Source: an uncultured Eubacteriales bacterium
GTDB lineage: Bacteria; Bacillota; Clostridia; Lachnospirales; Lachnospiraceae
Assembly (NCBI GenBank): GCA_900314845.1
Contig: OMWV01000050.1
Span: 1-50,201, forward strand
DNA length: 50,201 nucleotides
Direction: 5' to 3'
Shown: piece by piece, positions 25,170-34,326 of the stretch
Position numbering within the stretch: position 1 is the first letter of the stretch
How the letters are laid out: every line of letters starts with the position of its first letter
Made by a program: the position numbers and the translations under genes
The notes under the pieces: generated by a model
The model's input: only the letters and a program-made list of their open reading frames with translations
Database searches by the model: none
What the model was told of the DNA's origin: nothing

Positions 25170-26265
25170 ATCGTCTGTGAATAACATAGGAAAACTTTGC
25201 CAGGATCGCGCAGGCCCGCTCGACGGAATCCGAGTCGTAAAATTCTATCCGCAGGACGCCGTCTTCGAATTCGCGGTTGTGGATAATGGAGATATTCTTT
25301 ATGCTGATATTGTTTGAGGCGAGGATGGTGGCAATGGTCGCTATGGCTCCGGATTCATCTATGATATCGACAAATATATCATAGGAAGGCTTTATGCTGC
25401 CCGGGTTGCGCGAGGGCATGTCGTCCCTGTAATCCCTGGCCTCCTGAAAGAATGTGTGCAGGTATCTGCCGTCTTTTTCCTTTATGGCGTCCTCTATGGC
25501 AGAGAGGAGTGATTTGTAGGATTCTATGGCGGTCAGGACCGGTCCGCTGTTCTCCAGGCAGATGGATTCCCACATGTCCGGGGATGATGACGCGATCCTG
25601 GTAATGTCCCGAAAGCCACCTGCTGCCAGCTGGCGCATAAGCCCGTCCCTGCTGTCGGATGTCCGAATCAGATTCACAAGGGAAAATGCGATGACATGGG
25701 GGAGATGGCTGATGGAAGCCGTGATTTTGTCATGCTCGCGGCAGTCTATGACAATGGGGATGGAGTGGATATCCCTGGCGATGGAGCGGATGGCCTCGAT
25801 CCTTTCCTCAGGCAGGCGGGGCGATGTCGTAATAATATAGTAGGCATTCTCCATGAGAAGGGGGCTGGAGTTGGCGTACCCGCTCCGCTCGGAGCCTGTC
25901 ATGGGGTGGCCGCCTACAAATCTGTCCGAAAGGCCGAGCCTCTCAGCCGCCTCGTGGATGCCGCTCTTTACGCTTCCTACGTCAGTGATCACGCAGTCCT
26001 CTGACACAAGATCCTTCAGCCTGCCCAGGCAGGCGATGTTGAGGGAGACGGGCATGCCCAGGATGATGACGCTGCACTGGGAAAAGGAAGAGTCTATCTT
26101 GTCTGTCGCCTGGTTGATGACCCCGTCCTGCATCGCCCGTACCAGGCTGTCGCCGGCTCTGTCAAATGCTATGAGTCTGTAGTCCGGATGGGCTGCCCGC
26201 ACAGCCCTCGCTATCGACCCGCTTATGAGGCCGAGCCCAATAAAACCGATGCACTTACTGTCCAT
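25168..26265 (-). CDS. tyrA: Prephenate dehydrogenase with C-terminal ACT domain
   Basis: TyrA oxidises prephenate to 4-hydroxyphenylpyruvate in tyrosine synthesis. The 365-residue product has the NAD-binding Rossmann motif GLGLISGS (10-17), then DVGSVKSGI, GGHPMTGSERSGY with the catalytic His, and HLPHVIAFSLVN, all standard. The last 70 residues (SYDIFVDIIDESGAIATIATILASN split by the usual beta-alpha-beta order) are an ACT domain, the likely site of feedback control by tyrosine. AGGAGATGG precedes the ATG. It is transcribed alone from a promoter near 26312-26340. Confidence 0.94.
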   Translation of the reverse strand: MDSKCIGFIGLGLISGSIARAVRAAHPDYRLIAFDRAGDSLVRAMQDGVINQATDKIDSSFSQCSVIILGMPVSLNIACLGRLKDLVSEDCVITDVGSVKSGIHEAAERLGLSDRFVGGHPMTGSERSGYANSSPLLMENAYYIITTSPRLPEERIEAIRSIARDIHSIPIVIDCREHDKITASISHLPHVIAFSLVNLIRTSDSRDGLMRQLAAGGFRDITRIASSSPDMWESICLENSGPVLTAIESYKSLLSAIEDAIKEKDGRYLHTFFQEARDYRDDMPSRNPGSIKPSYDIFVDIIDESGAIATIATILASNNISIKNISIIHNREFEDGVLRIEFYDSDSVERACAILAKFSYVIHRR

Positions 26266-26311
26266 AACGCTCCATCTCCTGAAATATCTCTATATTTACG
26301 CAATTATAGAA

Positions 26312-26340
26312 AGTCTAGCATTACGCGGGCAAAATGTCAA
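26312..26340 (-). promoter_or_regulatory. Predicted promoter of tyrA
   Basis: On the minus strand: TTGACA (26335-26340), 17-bp spacer, TAGACT (26312-26317). The -10 box is weak. Confidence 0.55.
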
Positions 26341-26425
26341 CGCTTTAATGCTTTAAATCGTCATAAAGTATACACTTTAATGAGGAAGAGATGTCTTTAT
26401 TTTCTGGAAAAAACTCATAATTTTA

Positions 26426-26454
26426 TTGAAATATCAGATGATATTTAGTAGAAT
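26426..26454 (+). promoter_or_regulatory. Predicted promoter of the EF-G paralogue
   Basis: TTGAAA (26426-26431), 17-bp spacer, TAGAAT (26449-26454). It gives a leader of about 95 bases with no obvious regulatory fold. Confidence 0.65.
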
Positions 26455-26555
26455 ATATACATGGGTCTCCCACAGCTGCGGTTTCGGTTTTGGAAGAATT
26501 TTTCCGATGCCGGCTGGGCGGGGCGCCTGTAATATTTCTAATTGGAGGACTGACA

Positions 26556-28658
26556 ATGAAGGTTTATAAAACACAGGATGTCCGCAATGTTGCTATTCTC
26601 GGACATGGCGGATGCGGCAAGACTACCCTGGTTGAAGCCATGGCGAACGTGACAGGCGTTACAAAGCGTATGGGCAAGGTAGCTGACGGGAACACGATCA
26701 GCGATTATGATAAAGAAGAGATAAAGAGAAAATTTTCAATAAGTACATCCATAGTTCCCATAGAGTGGCGCTTCTGGAAGATAAACCTTCTGGATACCCC
26801 CGGTTATATGGATTTCACAGGCGAAGTCGAGGAAGCTCTTTCCGTAGCGGACGGGGCTATCATCGTTATCTCCGGCAAGGCCGGTGTAGAGGCGGGTACG
26901 GAGAGAGCCTGGGATTTCTGTGAGAAGTATGAGATCCCCAGAGTATTCTTCGTGACAGATATAGAGGATGACAACGCGGATTACATGAAGATCATCGAGG
27001 ATCTGAGGAATCTCTACGGCAAGAAGATCGCTCCCTTCCATCTTCCGGTAAAGGAGAACGGCAAGTTCACAGGGTACGTGAATGTTGTCAAGATGATGGG
27101 CCGCAGGTGCACGGATGACGGCAACAAGTTCGATGACGTGGCGCTTGAAGATATGAATCTTTCTGATGAGCTCAAGGCTGAGCTGGATCCCTGCCGTGAA
27201 GCCCTCAATGAGGCGGTCGCTGAGACAAGCGAAGAACTCATGAACAAGTATTTTGACGGCGAGGAGTTTACACTTGACGAGATCATAGACGCGCTCAGAC
27301 AGAATGTAAATGAAGGCAGCGTTGTTCCGGTACAGTGCGGTTCCGGTCTCGAGAATATCAGCATAGAGAATCTCGTGAAGACATGCGTTGAGTTCCTGCC
27401 TTCTCCTATCAGAGACAATGTTAAGATATTCGGCAAGGATCCCCGCACAGACAAGGAATACAATGTGGATTATGACTCCAGACGTCCGTTCTCCGCATAC
27501 GTATTCAAGACTATCGTCGATCCTTTTATCGGCCGTTATTCCCTGATAAAGGTATGCTCCGGTACTCTCAAGAATGATATGACCATCTACAATTATGAGA
27601 AGTCCACGGAAGAGAAGATGAGCAGGCTCTATCTGCTCAGAGGAAAGGATGCCATAGAGGTACCCGAGATAAACGCCGGAGACATCGGCGCCATCGCCAA
27701 GCTCACGAACACAGCGACAGGGGATACCCTTTCCCTGAAGAATGATCCCCTTGTATTTGAAAAGTTTGAGATCAGCGCGCCTTATACCTACAAGGCATAT
27801 CAGGTCGAGAACAAGGGAGACATGGACAAGGCTGCCCAGGGCCTGCAGAAGATGATGGAAGAGGACAGAACGCTCAAGTCATTTAACGATAAGGAGAATC
27901 ATCAGATGCTCCTCTACGGCATGGGTGATCAGCATCTTGATGTAGCTGTCAGCAAGCTCCTGGCCAAGTATAAGGTTCAGATCAACCTTACAAAGCCCAG
28001 GGTTCCCTACCGTGAGACCATCAGGGCTAAGGTAGAGGTTCGCTCCAAGTACAAGAAGCAGTCCGGCGGTCACGGCCAGTATGGCGATGTCGCTATGGAA
28101 TTTGAGCCTTCCGGCGATCTGGAGAAGCCTTACATCTTTGAGGAGAGAGTCGTAGGCGGAGCAGTTCCCAAGAACTACTTCCCCGCTGTAGAGAAGGGTA
28201 TCGCGGAATCTGTTGACAGAGGCCCTCTGGCAGGTTATCCGGTTGTCGGCGTAAAGGCAACGCTCTTTGACGGATCCTATCACCCGGTAGACTCTTCCGA
28301 GATGGCCTTCAAGACGGCAGCCCGCCAGGCATTCAAGGAAGCATTTCTCAAGGCAAAGCCCACCTTGCTTGAGCCTATCGCTTCTCTGAGTGTTCTTGTT
28401 CCGGATTCCTATACCGGCGATGTCATGGGAGATCTCAATAAGAGACGCGGCCGTGTTCTTGGCATGAACCCTGCCGGCGGCGGCAAGACAGTAGTGGAGG
28501 CAGAGATCCCTCTCGGCCAGCTCTATGGATACTCAACGGATCTCAGGTCTATGACAGGCGGACGCGGTTCTTATTCATACACATTTAACAGGTATGAGCA
28601 GGCTCCTTCTGATGTTCAGGAGAAGGTAATCGCAGAGAACGCGAACGCGGACGAATAA
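26556..28658 (+). CDS. Elongation factor G-like GTPase (second EF-G type)
   Basis: A 700-residue translation GTPase with the full EF-G domain order: G domain (about 1-270), domain II, III, IV and V. The P-loop is GHGGCGKT (16-23) and G3 is DTPGYMDFTGEVEEA. Domain IV has SGGHGQYGDV and domain V ends with LRSMTGGRGSYSYTF. The G4 motif, NKMD in canonical EF-G, reads TDIE at 134-137 (FFVTDIEDDNADY). The protein belongs to the EF-G paralogue branch without the str-operon context; rpsL, rpsG and tuf are not here. Whether it acts in translocation, recycling or stress is unknown. The ATG at 26556 with TTGGAGGAC is chosen over an upstream in-frame ATG at 26490. Confidence 0.88.
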   Translation: MKVYKTQDVRNVAILGHGGCGKTTLVEAMANVTGVTKRMGKVADGNTISDYDKEEIKRKFSISTSIVPIEWRFWKINLLDTPGYMDFTGEVEEALSVADGAIIVISGKAGVEAGTERAWDFCEKYEIPRVFFVTDIEDDNADYMKIIEDLRNLYGKKIAPFHLPVKENGKFTGYVNVVKMMGRRCTDDGNKFDDVALEDMNLSDELKAELDPCREALNEAVAETSEELMNKYFDGEEFTLDEIIDALRQNVNEGSVVPVQCGSGLENISIENLVKTCVEFLPSPIRDNVKIFGKDPRTDKEYNVDYDSRRPFSAYVFKTIVDPFIGRYSLIKVCSGTLKNDMTIYNYEKSTEEKMSRLYLLRGKDAIEVPEINAGDIGAIAKLTNTATGDTLSLKNDPLVFEKFEISAPYTYKAYQVENKGDMDKAAQGLQKMMEEDRTLKSFNDKENHQMLLYGMGDQHLDVAVSKLLAKYKVQINLTKPRVPYRETIRAKVEVRSKYKKQSGGHGQYGDVAMEFEPSGDLEKPYIFEERVVGGAVPKNYFPAVEKGIAESVDRGPLAGYPVVGVKATLFDGSYHPVDSSEMAFKTAARQAFKEAFLKAKPTLLEPIASLSVLVPDSYTGDVMGDLNKRRGRVLGMNPAGGGKTVVEAEIPLGQLYGYSTDLRSMTGGRGSYSYTFNRYEQAPSDVQEKVIAENANADE

Positions 28659-28692
28659 AAATATTTTATTTAGAATGATATTATGATACAAT

Positions 28693-28739
28693 AAGTGAGA
28701 ATTTTCTGTTGAAAACAGAGGATTCTCACTTATGTTTTT
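28693..28739 (+). terminator. Terminator of the EF-G-like gene
   Basis: Stem AAGTGAGAAT / ATTCTCACTT (28693-28702 / 28722-28731), continued inside by CTGTT / AACAG, followed by ATG and five T. A TACAAT box just upstream leaves open that it is instead an attenuator in a leuS leader. Confidence 0.75.
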
Positions 28740-28789
28740 CCGTTTATATGCTATATTTTTCTTGTTCACCATGGAAAGGAAGGTCAGAT

Positions 28790-31201
28790 ATGGCGAAAGC
28801 TTACAACCATAAAGAAGTAGAAGACAAGTGGACCAGGCTCTGGGAAGAGCACCCGGTCAACGCCGATGACGGCAAAAAGCCCAAGTATTACTGCCTTGAT
28901 ATGTTCCCCTATCCCTCAGGCAACGGTCTTCATGTAGGCCATTGGAGAGGATATGTGATATCCGATGCCTGGAGCCGCTACAAGATCCTCCAGGGCTATC
29001 ATGTGATCCATCCGATGGGCTGGGACGCTTTTGGTCTGCCCGCGGAGAATTATGCCATAAAGATGGGAGTTCATCCTGCCAAGTCAACGGCGGATAATAT
29101 CAAGAATATCAAGAGGCAGATCAAGCAGATCGGCGCTGTCTATGACTGGGATCTTGAGGTCAACACGACAGACCCTTCCTTCTATAAGTGGACTCAGTGG
29201 ATATTTGTAAAGATGTTCAAGGCCGGACTTGCCTATGAGAAGGAGATGCCGATCAACTGGTGCCCTTCCTGCAAGACAGGTCTTGCCAATGAAGAGGTAG
29301 TGAACGGACGCTGTGAGAGGTGCGGTTCTGAGGTGACGAAGAAGAATCTCAAGCAGTGGATGCTCAAGATCACAAATTACGCCGACAGACTGCTTGATGA
29401 CCTGAATAAGCTTGACTGGCCGGAGAAGGTCAAGAAGATGCAGACAGACTGGATCGGCAAGTCCTACGGCGCTGAGGTAGATTTTACTGTGGAAGGAAGC
29501 GGTCAGAAGATCACGGTCTACACGACAAGGCCCGATACCCTCTATGGCGCAACATTTATGGTACTGGCTCCCGAGCATGAGCTGGCTGCCTCCCTGGCAA
29601 CGCCGGATACAAAGGAAGCAGTCGACAAGTATATATATGATGCTTCTGTAAAGTCTAATGTCGACAGGCTTCAGGGCAAGGAGAAGACAGGTGTATTTAC
29701 CGGCTCCTATGCGATTAATCCCATAAACGGGGCGAAGGTTCCCATCTGGCTGTCCGATTATGTTCTTGCCGATTACGGTACCGGTGCTATCATGTGCGTT
29801 CCCGCCCATGATGACCGTGATTTTGAATTTGCCAAGAAATTTAACATTCCCATCATCCAGGTCATCTCCAAGGACGGCAAGGATCACGGCGAGCTCAAGG
29901 AGGCCTACACAGAGGCGTCCGGCACCATGATAAACTCAGGCGAGTGGAACGGCATGGAGTCCTCCGTCCTCAAGAAGGAAGCTCCCCTCATCGTAGAGAA
30001 GAAGGGCTTCGGCAGGAAGACGGTTAATTATAAGCTCCGTGACTGGGTATTCTCCCGGCAGAGGTACTGGGGCGAACCCATCCCCATCATTCACTGCCCC
30101 AAGTGCGGCGCGGTCCCTGTCCCTGAAGATCAGCTTCCGCTGCTTCTTCCCAATGTCGAGTCTTATCAGCCGACGGGAACAGGCGAGTCCCCTCTGGCAG
30201 ATATTGACGAGTGGATGAACACGACCTGTCCCTGCTGCGGCGGCCCCGCAAGGCGTGAGGCCAATACCATGCCTCAGTGGGCAGGCTCTTCCTGGTATTT
30301 CCTCAGGTACATAGACAATAAGAATGATAAGGAGCTTGTTTCCCGGGAGAAGGCAGACAAGTATCTTCCCGTTGATATGTATATCGGCGGTGTGGAGCAT
30401 GCTGTCCTGCATCTGCTCTATTCCAGGTTCTACACAAAGTTCCTCAACGACATCGGTGTGATAGATTTTGACGAGCCTTTCAAAAAGCTTTTCAATCAGG
30501 GTATGATCACCGGCAAGAACGGAATAAAGATGAGCAAGTCCAAGGGAAATGTCATCTCTCCGGATGATCTTGTAAGGGATTACGGCTGTGATTCTCTCAG
30601 AATGTACGAGCTTTTTGTCGGACCTCCGGAACTGGATTCCGAGTGGGATGACAGGGGAATAGACGGTGTCTACCGTTTCCTCAATCGTTTCTGGAACATG
30701 GTCCAGCAGAATATCGAGAAGGACGCAAAAGAGACAAAAGAGCTGGTAAAGCTCAGGAACAAGATGGTATATGACATTACCGGAAGATTCGAGGCCTTCA
30801 GCCTGAATACGGTCATTTCCGGATTCATGGAATACAATAACAAGTTCATAGAGCTGACGAAGAAGGGCGGAGTTGACAAGAAGACACTTGAGACATTTGT
30901 CATCCTCATCTCACCTTTTGCTCCCCATATTGCCGAGGAACTCTGGCAGGATCTGGGCCATGACACATCCGTTTTCGAGAACAGCTGGCCGAAGTGGGAT
31001 GAAGCTGCCATGAAGGACGATGAGTTTGACGTTCCCGTCCAGATAAACGGCAAGACAAAGCTTGTGATAAAGGTATCTGAGGATGATTCCAAGGATGATG
31101 TCATCGCCAAGGCAAAGGAAGCCCTCGGCGGCAGGCTGCAGGGCAATATCATCAAGGAAATATATGTTCCTAAGAAGATCGTGAATATCGTAGCAAAATA
31201 A
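28790..31201 (+). CDS. leuS: Leucyl-tRNA synthetase
   Basis: An 803-residue class I synthetase. HIGH-type motif HVGH (48-51) in the N-terminal catalytic part, two Cys4 zinc-like sites (CPSCKTG..CERCG and CPKCG..CPCCG), a CP1 editing domain with TTRPDTLYGATF, and KMSKS at 580-584 followed by the anticodon-binding helices. Length is typical for a bacterial enzyme. The ATG at 28790 starts the conserved NHKEVEDKW stretch and has GGAAAGGAAGG before it; an in-frame ATG 81 bases upstream is inside the terminator hairpin. No T-box is seen before it, although leuS often has one in Firmicutes. Confidence 0.97.
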   Translation: MAKAYNHKEVEDKWTRLWEEHPVNADDGKKPKYYCLDMFPYPSGNGLHVGHWRGYVISDAWSRYKILQGYHVIHPMGWDAFGLPAENYAIKMGVHPAKSTADNIKNIKRQIKQIGAVYDWDLEVNTTDPSFYKWTQWIFVKMFKAGLAYEKEMPINWCPSCKTGLANEEVVNGRCERCGSEVTKKNLKQWMLKITNYADRLLDDLNKLDWPEKVKKMQTDWIGKSYGAEVDFTVEGSGQKITVYTTRPDTLYGATFMVLAPEHELAASLATPDTKEAVDKYIYDASVKSNVDRLQGKEKTGVFTGSYAINPINGAKVPIWLSDYVLADYGTGAIMCVPAHDDRDFEFAKKFNIPIIQVISKDGKDHGELKEAYTEASGTMINSGEWNGMESSVLKKEAPLIVEKKGFGRKTVNYKLRDWVFSRQRYWGEPIPIIHCPKCGAVPVPEDQLPLLLPNVESYQPTGTGESPLADIDEWMNTTCPCCGGPARREANTMPQWAGSSWYFLRYIDNKNDKELVSREKADKYLPVDMYIGGVEHAVLHLLYSRFYTKFLNDIGVIDFDEPFKKLFNQGMITGKNGIKMSKSKGNVISPDDLVRDYGCDSLRMYELFVGPPELDSEWDDRGIDGVYRFLNRFWNMVQQNIEKDAKETKELVKLRNKMVYDITGRFEAFSLNTVISGFMEYNNKFIELTKKGGVDKKTLETFVILISPFAPHIAEELWQDLGHDTSVFENSWPKWDEAAMKDDEFDVPVQINGKTKLVIKVSEDDSKDDVIAKAKEALGGRLQGNIIKEIYVPKKIVNIVAK

Positions 31202-31257
31202 TTGACATTTCGCAGCTAAATAACAGAAATATTTGGCAACAGGTGATTTATAGTTTT

Positions 31258-31479
31258 ATGAAACCTCGTGAGGAAACAAAATTCGGACACATGCTCAGGA
31301 AGTATCGGTCCAGGCATCATATGAGCCAGGCTCAGCTGGCTGACAGCATAGGCGTCAGCCAGAACACGATCCACCTGTGGGAGACCCGCAGGTGCAGACC
31401 GGAGATGGGCTCTTTGCAGAACCTTTCTGAGCTTATGGGCATCCCCCTGATCTCGCTTCTTGAGATCACGTCGCGGTGA
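31258..31479 (+). CDS. Small XRE-type helix-turn-helix protein
   Basis: A 73-residue single-domain DNA-binding protein of the Cro/CI (XRE) type. The helix-turn-helix lies in MSQAQLADSIGVSQNTIHLWE with the usual spacing, followed by the fifth helix LQNLSELMGIPLISLLEI. There is no extra effector domain. The start is uncertain: ATG 31258 has AGGTGA 11 bases upstream, and GTG 31243 is an in-frame alternative. A TTGACA (31202-31207) directly after the leuS stop could be a -35 box, with a poor -10. It lies between leuS and a nucleotidyltransferase gene; its target is unknown. Confidence 0.75.
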   Translation: MKPREETKFGHMLRKYRSRHHMSQAQLADSIGVSQNTIHLWETRRCRPEMGSLQNLSELMGIPLISLLEITSR

Positions 31480-31533
31480 GCATGTGTCCGGGAAAGGCAT
31501 AAAGATGGGCTTTAAGGCCGGGAAGGAAAAAAT

Positions 31534-32448
31534 ATGAAAAACCCTGTTCTCGTTATCATGGCAGCAGGTATGGGGAGCCGATACGGGGGCCTGAAGCAGG
31601 TGGATCCTGTGGACTCCGACGGACATGTTATCATGGATTTTTCCATATATGATGCCATAAAAGCCGGGTTCAGAGAGATAATTTTTGTCATAAAAAAAGA
31701 GAACAGAGAGATCTTCAGCCGGGTCATAGGAAGCCGGGTGCCGAAGTCAGTCAAGGTAAGCTATGTTTATCAGGAACTTTCAGATATCCCGCAGGGCTTC
31801 CAGATTCCGGAGGGGCGCATGAAGCCCTGGGGCACTGCCCATGCTGTCCTCAGCTGCAGGAATATCATAGACGGTCCCTTTGCGGTGATTAATGCGGATG
31901 ATTATTATGGCCAGAAGGCTTTTGGACTGATCTATGACTATCTGACCTCCCATGAAGATGACGGCATTTACAGATTTGTCATGGTCGGATTTATCCTGGG
32001 AAATACGCTGACAGACAACGGGCACGTTTCCCGGGGCGTCTGCACAGTTGATGATGAGGGCAGTCTGCTTTCCATAAAGGAAAGAGTCTATCTTGTAAGG
32101 ACAAAAGGCGGGGCCGCCTACTCAGAAGATGATGGGAAGACATTTACCCCCATATCGGCAGACGAGACGGTATCCATGAATCTCTGGGGATTTTCAAAGG
32201 GAATCATGGATGAGCTTGAGACCGGCTTTTTGGCTTTTCTGGAGCAGAAGATGCCAGAGGATCCGCTGAGGGCGGAATATTTTCTTCCGTCAGTAGTCGG
32301 AGGGCTGATAGATGAGGGCAGGGCTCAGGTAAAAGTCCTGCGCTCTCCGGACAGATGGTATGGCATGACATATAAGGAGGATAGAGCTCAGGTCGAGGCT
32401 GCCCTTGAGCAGCTCAAGGACGAGGGAGTCTATCCCCGGCATTTTTGA
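31534..32448 (+). CDS. Sugar-phosphate nucleotidyltransferase-like protein
   Basis: A 304-residue protein of the GT-A fold nucleotidyltransferase family. The nucleotide-binding signature MAAGMGSRYGGLKQ is at residues 9-22 and the metal-binding Asp pair is in AVINADDYYG. MNLWGF and WYGMTYKEDRAQ are seen in related clostridial proteins annotated as nucleotidyltransferases. Relatives use UTP, CTP or GTP with a sugar phosphate or choline phosphate; the substrate cannot be deduced here. AAGGCCGGGAAGG precedes the ATG. pyk follows 36 bases later, so co-transcription is likely, with no obvious functional link. Confidence 0.8.
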   Translation: MKNPVLVIMAAGMGSRYGGLKQVDPVDSDGHVIMDFSIYDAIKAGFREIIFVIKKENREIFSRVIGSRVPKSVKVSYVYQELSDIPQGFQIPEGRMKPWGTAHAVLSCRNIIDGPFAVINADDYYGQKAFGLIYDYLTSHEDDGIYRFVMVGFILGNTLTDNGHVSRGVCTVDDEGSLLSIKERVYLVRTKGGAAYSEDDGKTFTPISADETVSMNLWGFSKGIMDELETGFLAFLEQKMPEDPLRAEYFLPSVVGGLIDEGRAQVKVLRSPDRWYGMTYKEDRAQVEAALEQLKDEGVYPRHF

Positions 32449-32484
32449 TCAGCAAGCTCTAGGCAGCGGATAAAGGAGGACTTT

Positions 32485-34233
32485 ATGGCAATCAGGAAGA
32501 CAAAGATAGTGTGTACTCTGGGACCGGCTTCAGACAGCGAAGAGGTCATAAGGGAACTGATGCTCGGAGGTATGAATGTCGCCAGGATGAATTTTTCCCA
32601 CGGAACCCATGAATCCCATCTCAAGACACTGAATATCGTGAAGAAGGTCAGAGAGGAACTGGATCTGCCTGTGGCTGCTCTGCTGGACACAAAGGGACCT
32701 GAGATCAGGCTGAGGACTTTTAAAGGCGGCAGGATCACGCTGGAACCGGGTCAGACCTTTACTCTGACATCCGATGAGATAGAAGGGACGAATGAGAGAG
32801 CCTCCATCACATACAAGGGCCTCCCTTCAGATGTAAGCCAGGGAACGACGATCCTCATAGATGACGGCCTCATAGAGATGAAGGTGACGGATGTCACGGA
32901 TACAGATATCATCTGCCGGGTCGTGAACGGGGGAGAAGTCTCAGACCACAAGGGAGTGAATGTACCTGACTGCAGGCTGAGCATGCCCTTTATCAGCGAT
33001 CAGGACTATTCGGACCTGGTCTTTGGCGTTGAGAACGGTTATGATTTCATAGCGGCCTCCTTTACAAGGACTGCTCAGGATATTCTGGACATGCGCCGGG
33101 TTCTTGCCCAGCACGGAGATGATTCTATCAGGATCATCGCCAAGATAGAGAACAGGGAAGGCATAGACAATATAGATGACATCATCCGGGTTTCGGACGG
33201 CATCATGGTCGCCAGGGGGGATATGGGCGTTGAGATTCCTTTCGAGGAGGTGCCCATCCTTCAGAAGATGATCATTAAAAAATGCTACCAGGCGGGCAAG
33301 ATCGCTATCACGGCTACGCAGATGCTGGAATCCATGATAGAGAACCCCAGACCGACCAGGGCGGAGGTTACGGATGTGGCAAATGCAGTCTATGACAATA
33401 CCAGCGCTGTCATGCTCTCCGGGGAGACGGCAGCCGGCAGGTATCCTGTGGAGGCGGTTAAGACCATGGCCAGGATCGCCCAGATGGCGGAGGAGGCCAT
33501 AGACTACGGCAAGATGCTCCATGATTACCAGTCAGCTCCGGACACAGATATCACGAATGCCATATCCCATGCCTGCTGCACGACGGCAGAAGATCTGAAC
33601 GCGTCGGCGATCGTCACTGTGACAAAGTCAGGCTTTACGGCAAGGATGCTGTCCAAGTACAGGCCGGTATCACCCATCATCGCCTGTGCCATGGCTCAGG
33701 ATGTCAGGAGAAAGCTGAATCTGTCCTGGGGCGTTATCCCCATCCTGATCGGCAAGGAAGATTCCACGGATAAGCTCTTTGACTGCGCGGTCGATTCTGC
33801 TCAGAAGGCCGGCCTCGTGAAGCAGGGAGAGGTTGTTGTTATCACGGCAGGAGTTCCCTTAAGCGTGTCCGGCACGACGAATATTCTCAAGGTCCATGTT
33901 GTGGGACATGTTCTGATAAAGGGCCGGGGATACGGTGGCAAGGCTTCCGGCAATCTCTGCGTCTGCTCAAATGAGAGTTCCTTAAAGCGCATATACAAGC
34001 AGGGAGACATTGTTGTCATCAGCCATACAAGCAACGGCATCATGGAGCAGCTGCGCACGGCTTCTGCCATCATAACGGAAGAGGAGGGAGAGGATTCCCA
34101 TGCGGCTGTCGTCGGCAGCGCCCTCAGTATTCCGGTCATCACGGGAGCAAAGAATGCTGTCCAGATTCTCAAGCAGGGCACATACGTGACGGTGGATGCC
34201 GACAAGGGAATGGTCATTGCCAACAATAAATAA
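32485..34233 (+). CDS. pyk: Pyruvate kinase with C-terminal PEP-utilising-type domain
   Basis: Pyruvate kinase forms pyruvate and ATP from PEP and ADP. The 582-residue product has the N-terminal KIVCTLGPAS, RMNFSHGTHE, the catalytic-site stretch IIAKIENREGIDN, the MVARGDMGVEIPFEEVP signature, and the C-terminal allosteric domain. It is extended by about 105 residues containing EDSHAAVVGSALSIPVITG, the swivelling His-domain type also found in PPDK and typical of Bacillus/Clostridium pyruvate kinases. The role of that extension is not settled. AAAGGAGG precedes the ATG. It ends at a bidirectional terminator shared with the ABC-F gene. Confidence 0.96.
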   Translation: MAIRKTKIVCTLGPASDSEEVIRELMLGGMNVARMNFSHGTHESHLKTLNIVKKVREELDLPVAALLDTKGPEIRLRTFKGGRITLEPGQTFTLTSDEIEGTNERASITYKGLPSDVSQGTTILIDDGLIEMKVTDVTDTDIICRVVNGGEVSDHKGVNVPDCRLSMPFISDQDYSDLVFGVENGYDFIAASFTRTAQDILDMRRVLAQHGDDSIRIIAKIENREGIDNIDDIIRVSDGIMVARGDMGVEIPFEEVPILQKMIIKKCYQAGKIAITATQMLESMIENPRPTRAEVTDVANAVYDNTSAVMLSGETAAGRYPVEAVKTMARIAQMAEEAIDYGKMLHDYQSAPDTDITNAISHACCTTAEDLNASAIVTVTKSGFTARMLSKYRPVSPIIACAMAQDVRRKLNLSWGVIPILIGKEDSTDKLFDCAVDSAQKAGLVKQGEVVVITAGVPLSVSGTTNILKVHVVGHVLIKGRGYGGKASGNLCVCSNESSLKRIYKQGDIVVISHTSNGIMEQLRTASAIITEEEGEDSHAAVVGSALSIPVITGAKNAVQILKQGTYVTVDADKGMVIANNK

Positions 34234-34274
34234 GACCGGGAATTGTTCTTGTTTTTCCTGAAATAATAAAAATG

Positions 34275-34316
34275 AAAAAGGAGCGCCTGCGCACATCGCC
34301 GCAGACGCTCCTTTTT
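34275..34316. terminator. Bidirectional terminator between pyk and the ABC-F gene
   Basis: Arms AAAAAGGAGCG (34275-34285) and CGCTCCTTTTT (34306-34316), with inner CTGCG/CGCAG pairing, give a T-run on both strands. Confidence 0.9.
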
Positions 34317-34326
34317 AGATCAGAGC

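Noticed and set aside
28659-28789. T-box leader for leuS
   Set aside because: No GGTGGTACCGCG-type core is present; the hairpin there is a terminator-like stem and leaves only about 50 bases before the start.
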